Below are positions 50,592 through 61,678 of a stretch of DNA of 64,000 nt, one piece after another. The DNA lies in NCBI GenBank assembly GCA_900475325.1, contig LS483371.1, positions 1,488,001 to 1,552,000 of the forward strand. Reading direction: 5' to 3'. How positions within the stretch are numbered: position 1 is the first letter of the stretch; the number at the start of each line of letters is the position of its first letter. The stretch is from Paucimonas lemoignei. GTDB lineage: Bacteria > Pseudomonadota > Gammaproteobacteria > Pseudomonadales > Pseudomonadaceae. The translations under genes were made by a program, and so were the position numbers. The notes beneath the pieces were generated by a model that did not search any database, was not told the origin of the DNA, and was given only the letters and a program-made list of their open reading frames with translations.

Positions 50592-50770
50592 AGAGTTGGC
50601 TCGCGGAGGGTGACTTTCTTCTGAAGATCGAGCGCTCTTCGCTTAACCGGCGTAAGTCACTGTGGCCCCGCCACACGTGCCAATCCCGCATCAGTAGAGG
50701 CCACGTGCGCGGAACTTTCGCTCTGAAAATGGCTCTACACTGGCCTTCTTAAAGCCTGTTCAGGGACCGA

Positions 50771-51328
50771 ATGAAAACTTCTTTGGCGTTTCCGTTAGCA
50801 CTCACTTTCGCGCTTGTCATGACCGGCTGCAGCAGTCGTCAGGCGGGGGATCTTAGTTCAGAGCCGATCGTTCCACTGGCCATGAATGACCATCAAGCCA
50901 GCGTGACTTTCCGCACCATTGGCGGTGAGGGGGATCGTCCGGTCAGTTACACGTACGGGTATGACTATGCTGACGCTGAGAGCGCGGGTGATCGGGTTTA
51001 CGACACTGCTTACTTCAAGCGCATACCGGCGTATCTGAAGAAGATGGCCGGCGGGACGGACAGCATCAGTAAGCTGGTCGAGGCCAACAAAACGCTTCAC
51101 GTGAAAGGTGTGGTCAAGGACAAACCGTTTACCTTTAACGGTATCCCCATGCCTACGCCGTTCGACAAGGAGCAGCCCGCAGAGCAGCAATTCACGCCGC
51201 AAGCCAAAAAAAATTACCTGGTTGAAACCGTGATTGCCGACACATGGGTCATGAACGTGTACGAAGTCTCGGCAACCGGTGAACGCAAAACCGTTGGCGT
51301 TCCCAAAAAAGATGCTGGGGTGAAGTGA
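50771..51328 (+). CDS. Putative lipoprotein of unknown function
   Basis: A 185-residue protein with a signal peptide and lipobox VMTGC (residues about 16-20). The mature part is beta-rich, with SVTFRTIGGEGDRPVSYTYG early and VNVYEVS-type strands late. No known domain is recognised. It stands alone between the quinone reductase and the multicopper oxidase. Confidence 0.75.
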   Translation: MKTSLAFPLALTFALVMTGCSSRQAGDLSSEPIVPLAMNDHQASVTFRTIGGEGDRPVSYTYGYDYADAESAGDRVYDTAYFKRIPAYLKKMAGGTDSISKLVEANKTLHVKGVVKDKPFTFNGIPMPTPFDKEQPAEQQFTPQAKKNYLVETVIADTWVMNVYEVSATGERKTVGVPKKDAGVK

Positions 51329-51692
51329 TCGCGCAGCATCATCAACAAGGGCATCGGTTTTTTTGTAGCCGTTAATCCTCTTGGTGGAGCCGGATTGTGT
51401 ATCTCCTATAGGGGCGAATTCATTGTCTCTGTCTGCGTCAGGTATTGCGTTCTGCAGGAGAGTGCCCGTCTTCCTGACAGCGCGCTGTCACGCGGCAAAC
51501 GGTGGACTCGTGGGAGCGCCAGCCCGGTCGCTTCCACGGGAATCATCCGGAATGCAGGCATAGGCTCCAGCAGTGCCAAATCGTTAATGTGTCGCCGTCG
51601 CCCTTAATTTTTCCCAAATGCAGGTGTATCGTATTCGCCCTTCGTATCGACTCTCAGATGCGACTCGTGATGATTTTGAGGTGCCTGCTTTT
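51329..51692. other. Intergenic region upstream of the multicopper oxidase
   Basis: 364 bases without a credible gene. It contains a perfect 16-bp palindrome (51475-51490) and stretches such as GGGGCGAATTCATT that look like decayed REP arms. A longer in-frame start for the oxidase at 51618 is possible but would bury the Tat signal. Confidence 0.5.
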
Positions 51693-53066
51693 ATGTCCTT
51701 TACCCGTCGACAAATACTCGGAGGCCTTGTCGGTCTTGCCGCCGTTGGTTTGGGGGCTGGCGGTGCCTCACGGTATTGGCTGGGGCGACGTGGGCCGGGG
51801 GAGGGGCATGATTTCGAGTTGATCGCTGCGCCGCTGGATGTCGAACTGGTGGCAGGGCATCAAACCCCTGCCTGGGCGTTTGGCGGTTCCGCGCCCGGCA
51901 CTGAGTTGCGCGTGCGTCAGGGCGAATGGCTGCGGTTGCGCTTTATCAACCATCTACCGGTTGAAACCACTATTCACTGGCATGGCATTCGACTGCCGCT
52001 TGAGATGGACGGCGTGCCCTATGTGTCGCAGTTGCCGGTCAAGCCGGGTGAGTATTTCGATTACAAATTTCGCGTGCCGGACGCTGGCAGCTACTGGTAT
52101 CACCCCCACGTCAGCAGCAGCGAAGAGCTGGGCCGCGGGCTGGTAGGGCCGCTGATTATCGAAGAGCGCGAACCGACCGGTTTCAAGCATGAGCGCACGG
52201 TCAGCCTCAAGAGCTGGCATGTGGACGAAGTAGGTGCGTTCACCGAGTTCAGCGTGATCCGCGAGGCTGCTCGGGAAGGCACGGCCGGGCGGCTTTCTAC
52301 TATCAATGGCATCCCTCAGGGCGTGATCGAGTTACCTGCCGGGCAAATCACTCGGGTACGGATTCTCAATCTGGATAACACGGTGACCTATCGCCTCAAC
52401 TTGCCGGGCGCCGAGGCGCAGATTTATGCGCTGGATGGCAATCCGGTCAAGCCACGGCCACTCGGCAAGGATTACTGGCTTGGGCCGGGTATGCGCATTT
52501 GTCTGGCGATCAAGGCCCCGCCTGCGGGCGAGGAGTTGTCGTTTCGTAACGGCCCGGTAAGGCTGGGGACTTTCCGCTCGGTTGCCAACACGGATGCACC
52601 GGGCGAGTGGCCGCCAGAGCTGCCTGCCAATCCGGTCGCCGAGCCGGATCTGGAAAAAGCCGAGAAGCTGAATTTCAACTTCGAGTGGGTCGGGTCGGTG
52701 TCGGTCAATGTCGACAACGGCAAACCGCCCAGCTTGTGGCAGATCAATGGCCAGGCCTGGGACATCACCGACAAGACGTGCGCCGATCGCCCCATTGCCA
52801 AGCTGGAACTGGGCAAGAGCTACATCTTCGAACTCAAGAACATGACCCAGTACCAGCACCCGATTCACCTGCATGGCATGAGCTTCAAGGTCATCGCGTC
52901 CAACCGCAGAAAAATCATCCCGTACTTCACCGACACATTCCTGCTGGGCAGAAACGAGCGTGCTCAGGTAGCGCTGGTTGCCGATAATCCCGGCGTGTGG
53001 ATGTTCCACTGTCATGTGATCGACCACATGGAAACAGGGCTGATGGCCGCGATAGAGGTCTCCTGA
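51693..53066 (+). CDS. Tat-exported multicopper oxidase
   Basis: A 457-residue three-cupredoxin-domain oxidase. The N-terminus is a twin-arginine signal (SFTRRQILGGLVGLAAVGLG). All copper motifs are present: HWHGIRLP, YWYHPHVSS, HPIHLHGMSF and FHCHVIDHMETGL. The position of the axial type-1 ligand is Leu, not Met, which in known laccases goes with a higher redox potential. No Met-rich CueO-type insert is seen. Substrate (metal or phenol) unknown. I recall an oxidase at this place next to guaA/tadA in other pseudomonads. Confidence 0.92.
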   Translation: MSFTRRQILGGLVGLAAVGLGAGGASRYWLGRRGPGEGHDFELIAAPLDVELVAGHQTPAWAFGGSAPGTELRVRQGEWLRLRFINHLPVETTIHWHGIRLPLEMDGVPYVSQLPVKPGEYFDYKFRVPDAGSYWYHPHVSSSEELGRGLVGPLIIEEREPTGFKHERTVSLKSWHVDEVGAFTEFSVIREAAREGTAGRLSTINGIPQGVIELPAGQITRVRILNLDNTVTYRLNLPGAEAQIYALDGNPVKPRPLGKDYWLGPGMRICLAIKAPPAGEELSFRNGPVRLGTFRSVANTDAPGEWPPELPANPVAEPDLEKAEKLNFNFEWVGSVSVNVDNGKPPSLWQINGQAWDITDKTCADRPIAKLELGKSYIFELKNMTQYQHPIHLHGMSFKVIASNRRKIIPYFTDTFLLGRNERAQVALVADNPGVWMFHCHVIDHMETGLMAAIEVS

Positions 53067-53127
53067 TCGGGGTTGTCTCGCAAATAGTTAATTACCGCCC
53101 TGCATCGAGTCATTCGTATTTAGTTGG

Positions 53128-53160
53128 ACGCTCCTTACTGAACAGCAACAGGAGCGTTTT
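53128..53160 (+). promoter_or_regulatory. Hairpin enclosing the ribosome-binding site of the 583-residue gene
   Basis: ACGCTCCT (53128-53135) pairs with AGGAGCGT (53150-53157) around a 14-base loop. The 3-prime arm contains the AGGAG ribosome-binding site. A TTTT follows, so it could act as a weak terminator for the oxidase gene or as a translation switch. Confidence 0.6.
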
Positions 53161-53162
53161 AA

Positions 53163-54914
53163 TTGGATACTTCACCTTCCGAGCCCGTCATCAGGTGGAT
53201 ACCGACCAGGCATGCCCCCCAGCCTCCGGCTTATTGCAGCTCGACCGTGACGGGCGGATTCCCGCAGGACAATCTGCTCAGACCTGTGTTTTCGGGCCCG
53301 CATCTACCCGTCATCGAATTTGATGGCTATCAATATTGGTGCTTCCGCTATCGCGATCAGCGTGATGCGATTTGCATGGTGGCTTACGACTCAGATCTCA
53401 GCATTCAAGGCGTCCTGCCTCTGGAGGAGATCAAGGATGTCAGTCTCATTCAAAGTGACCCCTCCAACAAAACCCTGGTTTTTTCCGAGCCGGGTCAGAA
53501 AGACGATTATGAACGGGCCTGGGATGTCCTCTATGTGCGTACCTGGGGCGGCAGGTCTCCATTCCCGGAAGATAATCAGCTGCTCGACATGCTGCCGCAG
53601 TGCCCGCTGACCCTGTCCAATGGACATGGGCGATTGGTCTACGAGGCTGGCGCTATCAATCTGCTGGTCAGTCCTGATCAAGTAACCCGTCCTGATTCTT
53701 GGATATTTGATGACGGCGCTCTCGTTCATCAGAACAGCAAGCTTGCCCTGGCTGTCGAGGCCGGAAGATTGATCTGTACGCCTCTGGACAAGACCTTGCC
53801 AGATCAGAAGTGGCAGCTAACGTCTTCGGGCGAGTTGTTCAATGTGGGCGGTCAGCGTGTCGTCAGCTACGACGATACCCGCAATGTTCCACTGGCCGTG
53901 GAGCCTGCGTACGAGGTACTCGATAAGCATCGCAAGCTATGGAAACTGAGCATTCCCAAGCCTGCGTCGGCGGGGGTCGATCAGATTAGAAGTAGGTCCG
54001 GCCACATGCGGGTCCACACACTGGAGGTTGTCGCTCGCCTCGCTGATGACTATTGGGCGGGTACCGGGGATGTGATCCTGCTGGCGTTAGGGTATCCGCG
54101 TCACATGGTCGAGCTGTTCGATGCGCCTCAACGTGGCGCAGTGATCCGTAAAGAGGTCGATTTTCGCGAGATGCTCGGCAAGCAGCACGTTGAGATAACC
54201 GATCTGTCCGAGATCAATCTTTATCAGGTAGGTAACAGCGTTTACGGTTCCGGCTGGAAACTGGAAAGCCTTGAGCTGGTCGTGAATGGATATTGCCGCT
54301 ATAGCGCCTTCAAACTTATCAATCGCTGGTTTCCCGCTATCGGTGCACGGCGAGAGCTGGTGGCGAGCTGGCCGATCTACCCCTGGCTGTGGCGCAACGA
54401 TGAAAATCGCCCATTTGATTACAACGGCAAAACCTATCCCGTAGGCCTGCTGCCCTATATTGCCGATGTGCTGCACTGGCGCAGTTACGACCCATCGACC
54501 ATTGATGGCGTCGGGCAGTTGATGGGGGTACATGACGGGCGGCTGGTGGGTGAGAATCTTAAAACCCGCCGGACTGAGCTGCTCAAGCCCAACTCGCAAG
54601 GCAACAGTTATACCTGGGTGTATACCCCGGACGGTGCAATCATCTACAAGCTTTGGGAGCATGACCTAAACCGTACGGATTATGTGCGCCACAGTCAGTT
54701 GGCCAGTGGCCAGCCCGTCATCTGTGCGGGTGAGTTGCGGATCGTGCGCAATCAGCAGTTTATCGAGCTGCAGGAGGTTATTGCCGTGATCAATGATGCT
54801 TCGGGGCATTACCGCCCGGACGGCGGTGCCTGCCTGGTGCCCGTCCTGCGCAAGCTCCAGAATCTGGGCATTGCGACCCTGGCCACTAAACTGTCGTGGC
54901 GCTCCGGGGAATAG
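53163..54914 (+). CDS. Unknown 583-residue protein: beta-trefoil-like, PLAT-like and SGHYRP modules
   Basis: Not recognised as a named protein. The TTG start at 53163 has AGGAG 8 bases upstream. There is no signal peptide or membrane segment. Residues about 150-265 have a ricin-B/fascin-like rhythm (LVHQNSKLALAVEAGRLICT, QKWQLTSSGELFN). About 283-376 resembles a PLAT domain (VHTLEVVARL, GTGDVILLALG, FDAPQRGAVI, SGWKLESLELVVNG). The C-terminus holds VRHSQLASGQPVICAGE then INDASGHYRPDGG, which I recall, unverified, from ends of effector-like bacterial proteins. Binding of sugars or lipids is inferred. It is a single gene with its own strong terminator. Confidence 0.75.
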   Translation: MDTSPSEPVIRWIPTRHAPQPPAYCSSTVTGGFPQDNLLRPVFSGPHLPVIEFDGYQYWCFRYRDQRDAICMVAYDSDLSIQGVLPLEEIKDVSLIQSDPSNKTLVFSEPGQKDDYERAWDVLYVRTWGGRSPFPEDNQLLDMLPQCPLTLSNGHGRLVYEAGAINLLVSPDQVTRPDSWIFDDGALVHQNSKLALAVEAGRLICTPLDKTLPDQKWQLTSSGELFNVGGQRVVSYDDTRNVPLAVEPAYEVLDKHRKLWKLSIPKPASAGVDQIRSRSGHMRVHTLEVVARLADDYWAGTGDVILLALGYPRHMVELFDAPQRGAVIRKEVDFREMLGKQHVEITDLSEINLYQVGNSVYGSGWKLESLELVVNGYCRYSAFKLINRWFPAIGARRELVASWPIYPWLWRNDENRPFDYNGKTYPVGLLPYIADVLHWRSYDPSTIDGVGQLMGVHDGRLVGENLKTRRTELLKPNSQGNSYTWVYTPDGAIIYKLWEHDLNRTDYVRHSQLASGQPVICAGELRIVRNQQFIELQEVIAVINDASGHYRPDGGACLVPVLRKLQNLGIATLATKLSWRSGE

Positions 54915-54933
54915 GCCCCCGCAACCCTTGAGT

Positions 54934-54964
54934 AAACGGTGTGGAGTTACTTGCCACACCGTTT
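54934..54964 (+). terminator. Terminator of the 583-residue gene
   Basis: The 11-bp stem AAACGGTGTGG/CCACACCGTTT has a 9-base loop and a following T. Confidence 0.9.
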
Positions 54965-55034
54965 TAGGATGTCGCCTTTTCCGACTTCATGTCGGCGGGC
55001 AAGGCCGGATTTCGGTCGTTATTGAGGTTTCAAC

Positions 55035-55517
55035 ATGCGCCAGCCACATATCATTGATCGCAGTCGCGATCAGGACTTCATGCGTGAAGCGCTGGCCCTG
55101 GCGGCTCAAGGTGCCGCGCTGGGCGAAGTGCCGGTTGGCGCTGTGCTGGTTCAGGGCGGCGAAGTGATAGGCCGAGGTTTCAATTGCCCGATCACTGGCA
55201 GCGACCCCAGCGCCCATGCCGAGATGGTCGCTATCCGTGCCGCAGCGCAGGCCGTCAGCAACTATCGCCTGCCTGGCAGCACGCTGTATGTCACGCTGGA
55301 GCCGTGCAGCATGTGCGCAGGCCTGATCGTCCATTCACGCATCGCTCGGGTGGTTTTCGGTGCGCTCGAGCCAAAGGCGGGGATCGTCCAGAGCCAGGGG
55401 CAGTTCTTCACCCAAGGGTTTCTCAACCACCGTGTGCTGTTCGAAGGCGGGGTGCTGGGGGAGGAGTGCGGGACGATGCTGAGTGAGTTTTTCAGGATGA
55501 GAAGGGCGAAGGGGTAG
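55035..55517 (+). CDS. tadA: tRNA-specific adenosine deaminase
   Basis: A 160-residue zinc deaminase that converts A34 to inosine in tRNA-Arg(ACG). The catalytic motif is PSAHAEMVAIRAAA (His ligand and proton-shuttling Glu) and the zinc cysteines are in LEPCSMCAGLIVHSRI. N- and C-terminal regions match TadA, with FFRMRRAKG at the end. A REP pair follows. Confidence 0.96.
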   Translation: MRQPHIIDRSRDQDFMREALALAAQGAALGEVPVGAVLVQGGEVIGRGFNCPITGSDPSAHAEMVAIRAAAQAVSNYRLPGSTLYVTLEPCSMCAGLIVHSRIARVVFGALEPKAGIVQSQGQFFTQGFLNHRVLFEGGVLGEECGTMLSEFFRMRRAKG

Positions 55518-55543
55518 GTGCCGAGGGGTCGTCATAGGTCCTC

Positions 55544-55635
55544 TGTGGGAGCGAATTTATTCGCGAAGAGGCCGGTACATTCGATGGAGATATTTCGACT
55601 ATTACTCCGTTTTCGCGAATGAATTCGCTCCCACA
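55544..55635. repeat. REP pair (REPIN), TGTGGGAGCGAAT variant
   Basis: The arms TGTGGGAGCGAATTTATTCG and CGCGAATGAATTCGCTCCCA are inverted and about 45 bases apart. It lies between the convergent tadA and mltF genes. Confidence 0.88.
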
Positions 55636-55667
55636 GGTATTTGCCTTCGTTCGTGATAGCGCAGGGG

Positions 55668-57275
<1,608 letters not shown>

Positions 57276-57281
57276 TTAGGC

Positions 57282-57287
57282 TAGAAT
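57282..57287 (+). promoter_or_regulatory. Possible purL -10 box
   Basis: TAGAAT lies 43 bases before the purL ATG in the mltF-purL divergent space. No convincing -35 is present, so this is tentative. Confidence 0.35.
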
Positions 57288-57329
57288 GCACGGCCTCAAA
57301 GCACACCCCTTCCCGAGGCTGTCCCGAAG

Positions 57330-60300
57330 ATGTTGATCCTGCGCGGTGCTCCTGCCCTTTCTGCCTTCCGCCACAGCAAATTGCTTGAACAGCTGAAACA
57401 AAAAGTTTCGGCTGTCAGTGGCTTGTATGCTGAATTCGCCCACTTCGCCGAAGTTGCTGGCGATCTGACCAGCGAGGAACAGGAAGTTCTCGTTCGCATC
57501 CTGAAATACGGCCCAAGCGTGCCGGTTCAGGAGCCAAGCGGTCGGCTGTTCCTGGTCATGCCACGTTTTGGCACGATCTCGCCATGGTCGAGCAAGGCCA
57601 GCGATATCGCCCGTAACTGCGGCCTGACCAAGGTCAAGCGCATTGAACGCGGGATTACCTTCTATGTAGAAGGCCAATTCAGCGAGGCCGATGCACAGAC
57701 CATCGCCGGTTTGCTGCACGACCGCATGACGCAGATGGTGCTCGCTTCCGTGGACGAGGCCGAAGGCCTGTTCTCCCACGCCGAGCCCAAGCCGCTGACC
57801 GCAATCGATGTGCTGGGCGGCGGTCGCGCTGCGCTGGAGAAAGCCAACACCGAACTCGGTCTGGCCCTGGCCGAAGACGAAATCGATTACCTGGTCACCA
57901 GCTTCAATGGCCTGGGGCGCAACCCCCACGACATCGAGCTGATGATGTTTGCCCAGGCGAACTCCGAGCACTGCCGTCACAAGATCTTCAACGCCAGTTG
58001 GGATATCGACGGCGAGAGCCAGGAAAAAAGCCTGTTCGGCATGATCAAGAACACCTATCAGATGCACAGCGAAGGCGTCCTGTCAGCTTATAAAGACAAC
58101 GCTTCGGTCATCGTTGGCAGCGTGGCCGGTCGTTTCTTCCCGGACCCTGAAACCCGCCAGTACGGTGCGGTGCAGGAGCCGGTGCATATTCTGATGAAGG
58201 TCGAGACTCACAACCACCCGACAGCGATTGCCCCTTTCCCGGGCGCGTCGACTGGTTCCGGTGGTGAGATCCGCGACGAAGGCGCTACCGGTCGTGGCGC
58301 CAAGCCAAAGGCTGGCCTGACCGGTTTCACCGTTTCCAACCTGCAGATTCCAGGCTTCGAACAACCGTGGGAAGTGAACTACGGCAAGCCTGAGCGCATC
58401 GTTACCGCGCTGGACATCATGCTGGAAGGCCCGTTGGGCGGCGCGGCATTCAACAACGAATTCGGTCGTCCGGCGCTGACCGGTTACTTCCGTACGTTCG
58501 AGCAGTCCATCAGCACCCCGCACGGCGATGAGGTTCGTGGCTACCACAAGCCGATCATGCTGGCGGGCGGCATGGGCAACATCCGCGCCGAACACGTGCA
58601 GAAAGGCGAAATCACCGTTGGCTCCAAGCTGATCGTGCTCGGCGGCCCGGCGATGTTGATCGGCCTGGGCGGCGGCGCTGCTTCGTCCATGGCTACCGGC
58701 ACCAGCTCTGCAGATCTGGATTTCGCTTCGGTTCAGCGTGAAAACCCTGAAATGGAGCGTCGTTGCCAGGAAGTCATCGACCGTTGCTGGCAGCTGGGTG
58801 ACAAGAACCCGATCAGCTTCATCCATGATGTGGGCGCAGGTGGCTTGTCCAACGCGTTCCCTGAACTGGTAAACGATGGCGGTCGCGGTGGGCGTTTCGA
58901 ACTGCGTAATGTGCCGAATGACGAGCCGGGCATGGCCCCGCTGGAAATCTGGAGCAACGAGTCCCAGGAACGTTACGTGATGGCCGTGGGCGCTGAAGAT
59001 TTTGAGCGCTTCAAGGCCATCTGCGAGCGCGAGCGTTGCCCGTTCGCGGTCGTCGGCGAGGCAACTGCCGAACCCCAACTGACCGTGACCGACAGCCACT
59101 TCGGCAACAACCCGGTGGACATGCCACTGGAAGTGCTGCTGGGCAAGGCGCCGCGCATGCACCGCAGTGCTGATCGCGAAAACGAGCTGGGCGATGACTT
59201 CGATCCGAGCGTGCTGGATATCGAAGAAAGCGTTCAACGTGTTCTGCATCACCCGGCCGTTGCCAGCAAAAGCTTCCTGATCACCATTGGTGACCGCAGC
59301 ATCACCGGTCTGGTCGCTCGCGATCAGATGGTCGGCCCTTGGCAAGTGCCAGTGGCTGACGTTGCTGTGACTGCCACCAGCTTCGACGTCGAAACCGGCG
59401 AAGCCATGGCCATGGGCGAGCGCACTCCTTTGGCACTGCTGGACGCCCCGGCTTCTGGCCGTATGGCCATCGGCGAGACCCTGACCAACATTGCCGCTTC
59501 GCGTATCGAGAAGCTGTCTGACATCAAAATGTCGGCCAACTGGATGTCTGCAGCCGGTCACCCGGGTGAAGACGCGCGTTTGTACGACACCGTAAAAGCA
59601 GTCGGCATGGAGCTGTGCCCGGCCCTGGGTATCACCATTCCGGTGGGCAAGGACTCCATGTCCATGAAAACCCGCTGGAGTGATGAAGGCACCGAGAAGA
59701 GCGTGACTTCGCCAATGTCGCTGATCGTGACGGGCTTCGCCCCCGTGGTCGACATTCGCAAGACCCTCACCCCAGAGCTGCGCATGGACAAGGGCGTTAC
59801 CGACCTGATCCTGATCGACCTGGGCCGTGGTCAGAACCGCATGGGCGCTTCGATTCTTGCCCAGACTCACGGCAAGCTGGGCCGTGTTGCCCCGGACGTT
59901 GATGACGCTGAAGACCTGAAGGCGTTCTTCGCCGTGATTCAAGGCCTGAACGCCGACGGTCACTTGCTCGCCTACCACGACCGTTCCGACGGTGGTCTGC
60001 TGGTAACAGCGCTGGAGATGGCCTTCGCCGGTCACTGCGGTCTGAATCTGTACCTCGACGGCCTGGCTGAAAGTGCAGCCGAGCTGCCAGCGATTCTGTT
60101 CAACGAAGAGCTGGGTGCTGTCATCCAGGTTCGCCAGGACGCTACGCCGGACGTGCTTGCACAGTTCAGCGCTGCCGGTCTGGAAGATTGCGTCGCGGTG
60201 ATCGGTCAGCCGGTCAACAATGACGAAGTGGCTATCAGCTTCAACGGTGAGCCGGTGTTCGGTGGTCAGCGTCGTCTGCTGCAACGTCAGTGGGCAGAAA

Positions 60301-61226
60301 CCAGCTACCAGATCCAGCGTCTGCGTGATAACGCCGAATGTGCGGATCAAGAGTTCGACGCACTGCTTGAAGAAGACAACCCAGGCCTGAGCGTCAAGCT
60401 CGGCTTCGACGTCAACGAAGACATCGCCGCGCCTTACATCAAGACCGGTGTGCGCCCGCAAGTGGCCGTTCTGCGCGAGCAGGGTGTCAATGGTCAGGTG
60501 GAAATGGCGGCAGCATTCGATCGCGCCGGCTTCAACGCGATTGACGTGCACATGAGCGATATCCTGGCTGGTCGTGTCGACCTGAACGACTTCAAAGGCA
60601 TGGTTGCCTGTGGCGGTTTCTCCTACGGTGACGTGCTGGGTGCCGGTGAGGGCTGGGCCAAGTCGGCGCTGTTCAACGCTCGCGCTCGTGACGCCTTCCA
60701 GAGCTTCTTCGAACGTCAGGACAGCTTCACGCTGGGCGTGTGCAATGGTTGCCAGATGCTGTCCAACCTGCACGAGCTGATTCCGGGCAGCGAGTTGTGG
60801 CCGCACTTCGTGCGTAACCGCTCCGAGCAGTTTGAGGCGCGGGTTGCCATGGTTCAGATCCAGGAGTCGCCGTCGATCTTCCTGCAAGGCATGGCCGGTT
60901 CGCGTATGCCGATCGCCATTGCTCACGGTGAAGGTCATGCCGAGTTCGCCAGCGATGAAGCATTGGTTGCTGCTGATGTGTCCGGCACTATCGCCCTGCG
61001 TTTCGTCGACAACCACGGCAAAGTCACCGAAGCCTACCCGGCCAACCCGAACGGCTCGCCGCGCGGTATCGGTGGCCTGACCAGCCGCGACGGTCGCGTC
61101 ACCATCATGATGCCGCACCCTGAGCGGGTTTTCCGTGCCGTGCAGAACTCGTGGCGTCCGGAAGACTGGAACGAAGACGGTGCGTGGATGCGCATGTTCC
61201 GCAACGCGCGTGCCTGGGTGAACTGA
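57330..61226 (+). CDS. purL: Phosphoribosylformylglycinamidine synthase
   Basis: A 1298-residue large-type PurL that makes FGAM from FGAR, glutamine and ATP in purine synthesis. It has an N-terminal PurS-like domain ([20 protein letters not shown]), two AIRS-like synthase halves ([20 protein letters not shown] and [11 protein letters not shown] blocks) and a C-terminal glutaminase domain with [13 protein letters not shown] (nucleophile Cys) and AHGEGHAEF (His). Length is normal and no frameshift is seen. With guaBA it makes this window rich in purine genes. Confidence 0.98.
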   Translation: MLILRGAPALSAFRHSKLLEQLKQKVSAVSGLYAEFAHFAEVAGDLTSEEQEVLVRILKYGPSVPVQEPSGRLFLVMPRFGTISPWSSKASDIARNCGLTKVKRIERGITFYVEGQFSEADAQTIAGLLHDRMTQMVLASVDEAEGLFSHAEPKPLTAIDVLGGGRAALEKANTELGLALAEDEIDYLVTSFNGLGRNPHDIELMMFAQANSEHCRHKIFNASWDIDGESQEKSLFGMIKNTYQMHSEGVLSAYKDNASVIVGSVAGRFFPDPETRQYGAVQEPVHILMKVETHNHPTAIAPFPGASTGSGGEIRDEGATGRGAKPKAGLTGFTVSNLQIPGFEQPWEVNYGKPERIVTALDIMLEGPLGGAAFNNEFGRPALTGYFRTFEQSISTPHGDEVRGYHKPIMLAGGMGNIRAEHVQKGEITVGSKLIVLGGPAMLIGLGGGAASSMATGTSSADLDFASVQRENPEMERRCQEVIDRCWQLGDKNPISFIHDVGAGGLSNAFPELVNDGGRGGRFELRNVPNDEPGMAPLEIWSNESQERYVMAVGAEDFERFKAICERERCPFAVVGEATAEPQLTVTDSHFGNNPVDMPLEVLLGKAPRMHRSADRENELGDDFDPSVLDIEESVQRVLHHPAVASKSFLITIGDRSITGLVARDQMVGPWQVPVADVAVTATSFDVETGEAMAMGERTPLALLDAPASGRMAIGETLTNIAASRIEKLSDIKMSANWMSAAGHPGEDARLYDTVKAVGMELCPALGITIPVGKDSMSMKTRWSDEGTEKSVTSPMSLIVTGFAPVVDIRKTLTPELRMDKGVTDLILIDLGRGQNRMGASILAQTHGKLGRVAPDVDDAEDLKAFFAVIQGLNADGHLLAYHDRSDGGLLVTALEMAFAGHCGLNLYLDGLAESAAELPAILFNEELGAVIQVRQDATPDVLAQFSAAGLEDCVAVIGQPVNNDEVAISFNGEPVFGGQRRLLQRQWAETSYQIQRLRDNAECADQEFDALLEEDNPGLSVKLGFDVNEDIAAPYIKTGVRPQVAVLREQGVNGQVEMAAAFDRAGFNAIDVHMSDILAGRVDLNDFKGMVACGGFSYGDVLGAGEGWAKSALFNARARDAFQSFFERQDSFTLGVCNGCQMLSNLHELIPGSELWPHFVRNRSEQFEARVAMVQIQESPSIFLQGMAGSRMPIAIAHGEGHAEFASDEALVAADVSGTIALRFVDNHGKVTEAYPANPNGSPRGIGGLTSRDGRVTIMMPHPERVFRAVQNSWRPEDWNEDGAWMRMFRNARAWVN

Positions 61227-61230
61227 CACC

Positions 61231-61542
61231 GTGTTCAAGCTGGCCTTCTTTGTACCTGAGAGCCATGTTGATCAGGTCAAGAGTGCCGTATTCGCCGCTG
61301 GCGCAGGGCGAATCGGTGCTTATGATCAATGTTCATGGCAAGTGCTCGGCCACGGCCAGTTCCGCCCGCTGGATGGCAGCCAGCCATTTATCGGGCAGGG
61401 CGGGGTGGTGGAGCAGGTGCAGGAATGGAAGGTCGAGCTTGTGGTGGCTGAGGAGCTGATTCAGCAGGTAGTGGCGGCTCTCAAGCAGAGCCATCCCTAT
61501 GAAACGCCGGCCTATGAGGTTTGGCGGCTGGAAGATTTCTGA
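61231..61542 (+). CDS. NIF3/YqfO insert-domain-like (PII-fold) protein
   Basis: A 103-residue protein matching the ferredoxin-like insert domain found inside some YqfO/NIF3 proteins but here free-standing. It begins FKLAFFVPESHVDQVKSAVF, has RIGAYDQCSWQVLGHGQFRP and ends with the conserved SHPYETPAYEVW. GTG start, four bases after the purL stop. Function unknown; metal binding has been suggested for relatives. Database labels such as structural toxin protein RtxA for this family are misleading. Confidence 0.85.
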   Translation: MFKLAFFVPESHVDQVKSAVFAAGAGRIGAYDQCSWQVLGHGQFRPLDGSQPFIGQGGVVEQVQEWKVELVVAEELIQQVVAALKQSHPYETPAYEVWRLEDF

Positions 61543-61565
61543 AAGGGTTCATCTGGATAGGTCTC

Positions 61566-61657
61566 TGTGGGAGCGAGCTTGCTCGCGAAGAGGTCGGTAC
61601 ATCCAGGGCTTCTTTGTGGTTTGAAGTACCGTCTTCGCAAGCAAGCTTGCTCCCACA
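61566..61657. repeat. REP pair (REPIN), TGTGGGAGCGAGC family
   Basis: Inverted arms of TGTGGGAGCGAGCTTGCTCG type, about 40 bases apart, lie between the convergent NIF3-insert-like and L,D-transpeptidase genes. Confidence 0.9.
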
Positions 61658-61678
61658 AGTTTTTCTGTGACGCGAACT

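Noticed and set aside
51381..51822. Several short plus-strand frames before the multicopper oxidase
   Set aside because: No ribosome-binding sites, Arg/Ser-rich shadow composition, mutually overlapping.
58083..61238. 1051-codon open frame on the minus strand
   Set aside because: Fully antisense to purL, whose plus-strand protein is unmistakable; the minus frame stays open because of GC-rich codon bias.
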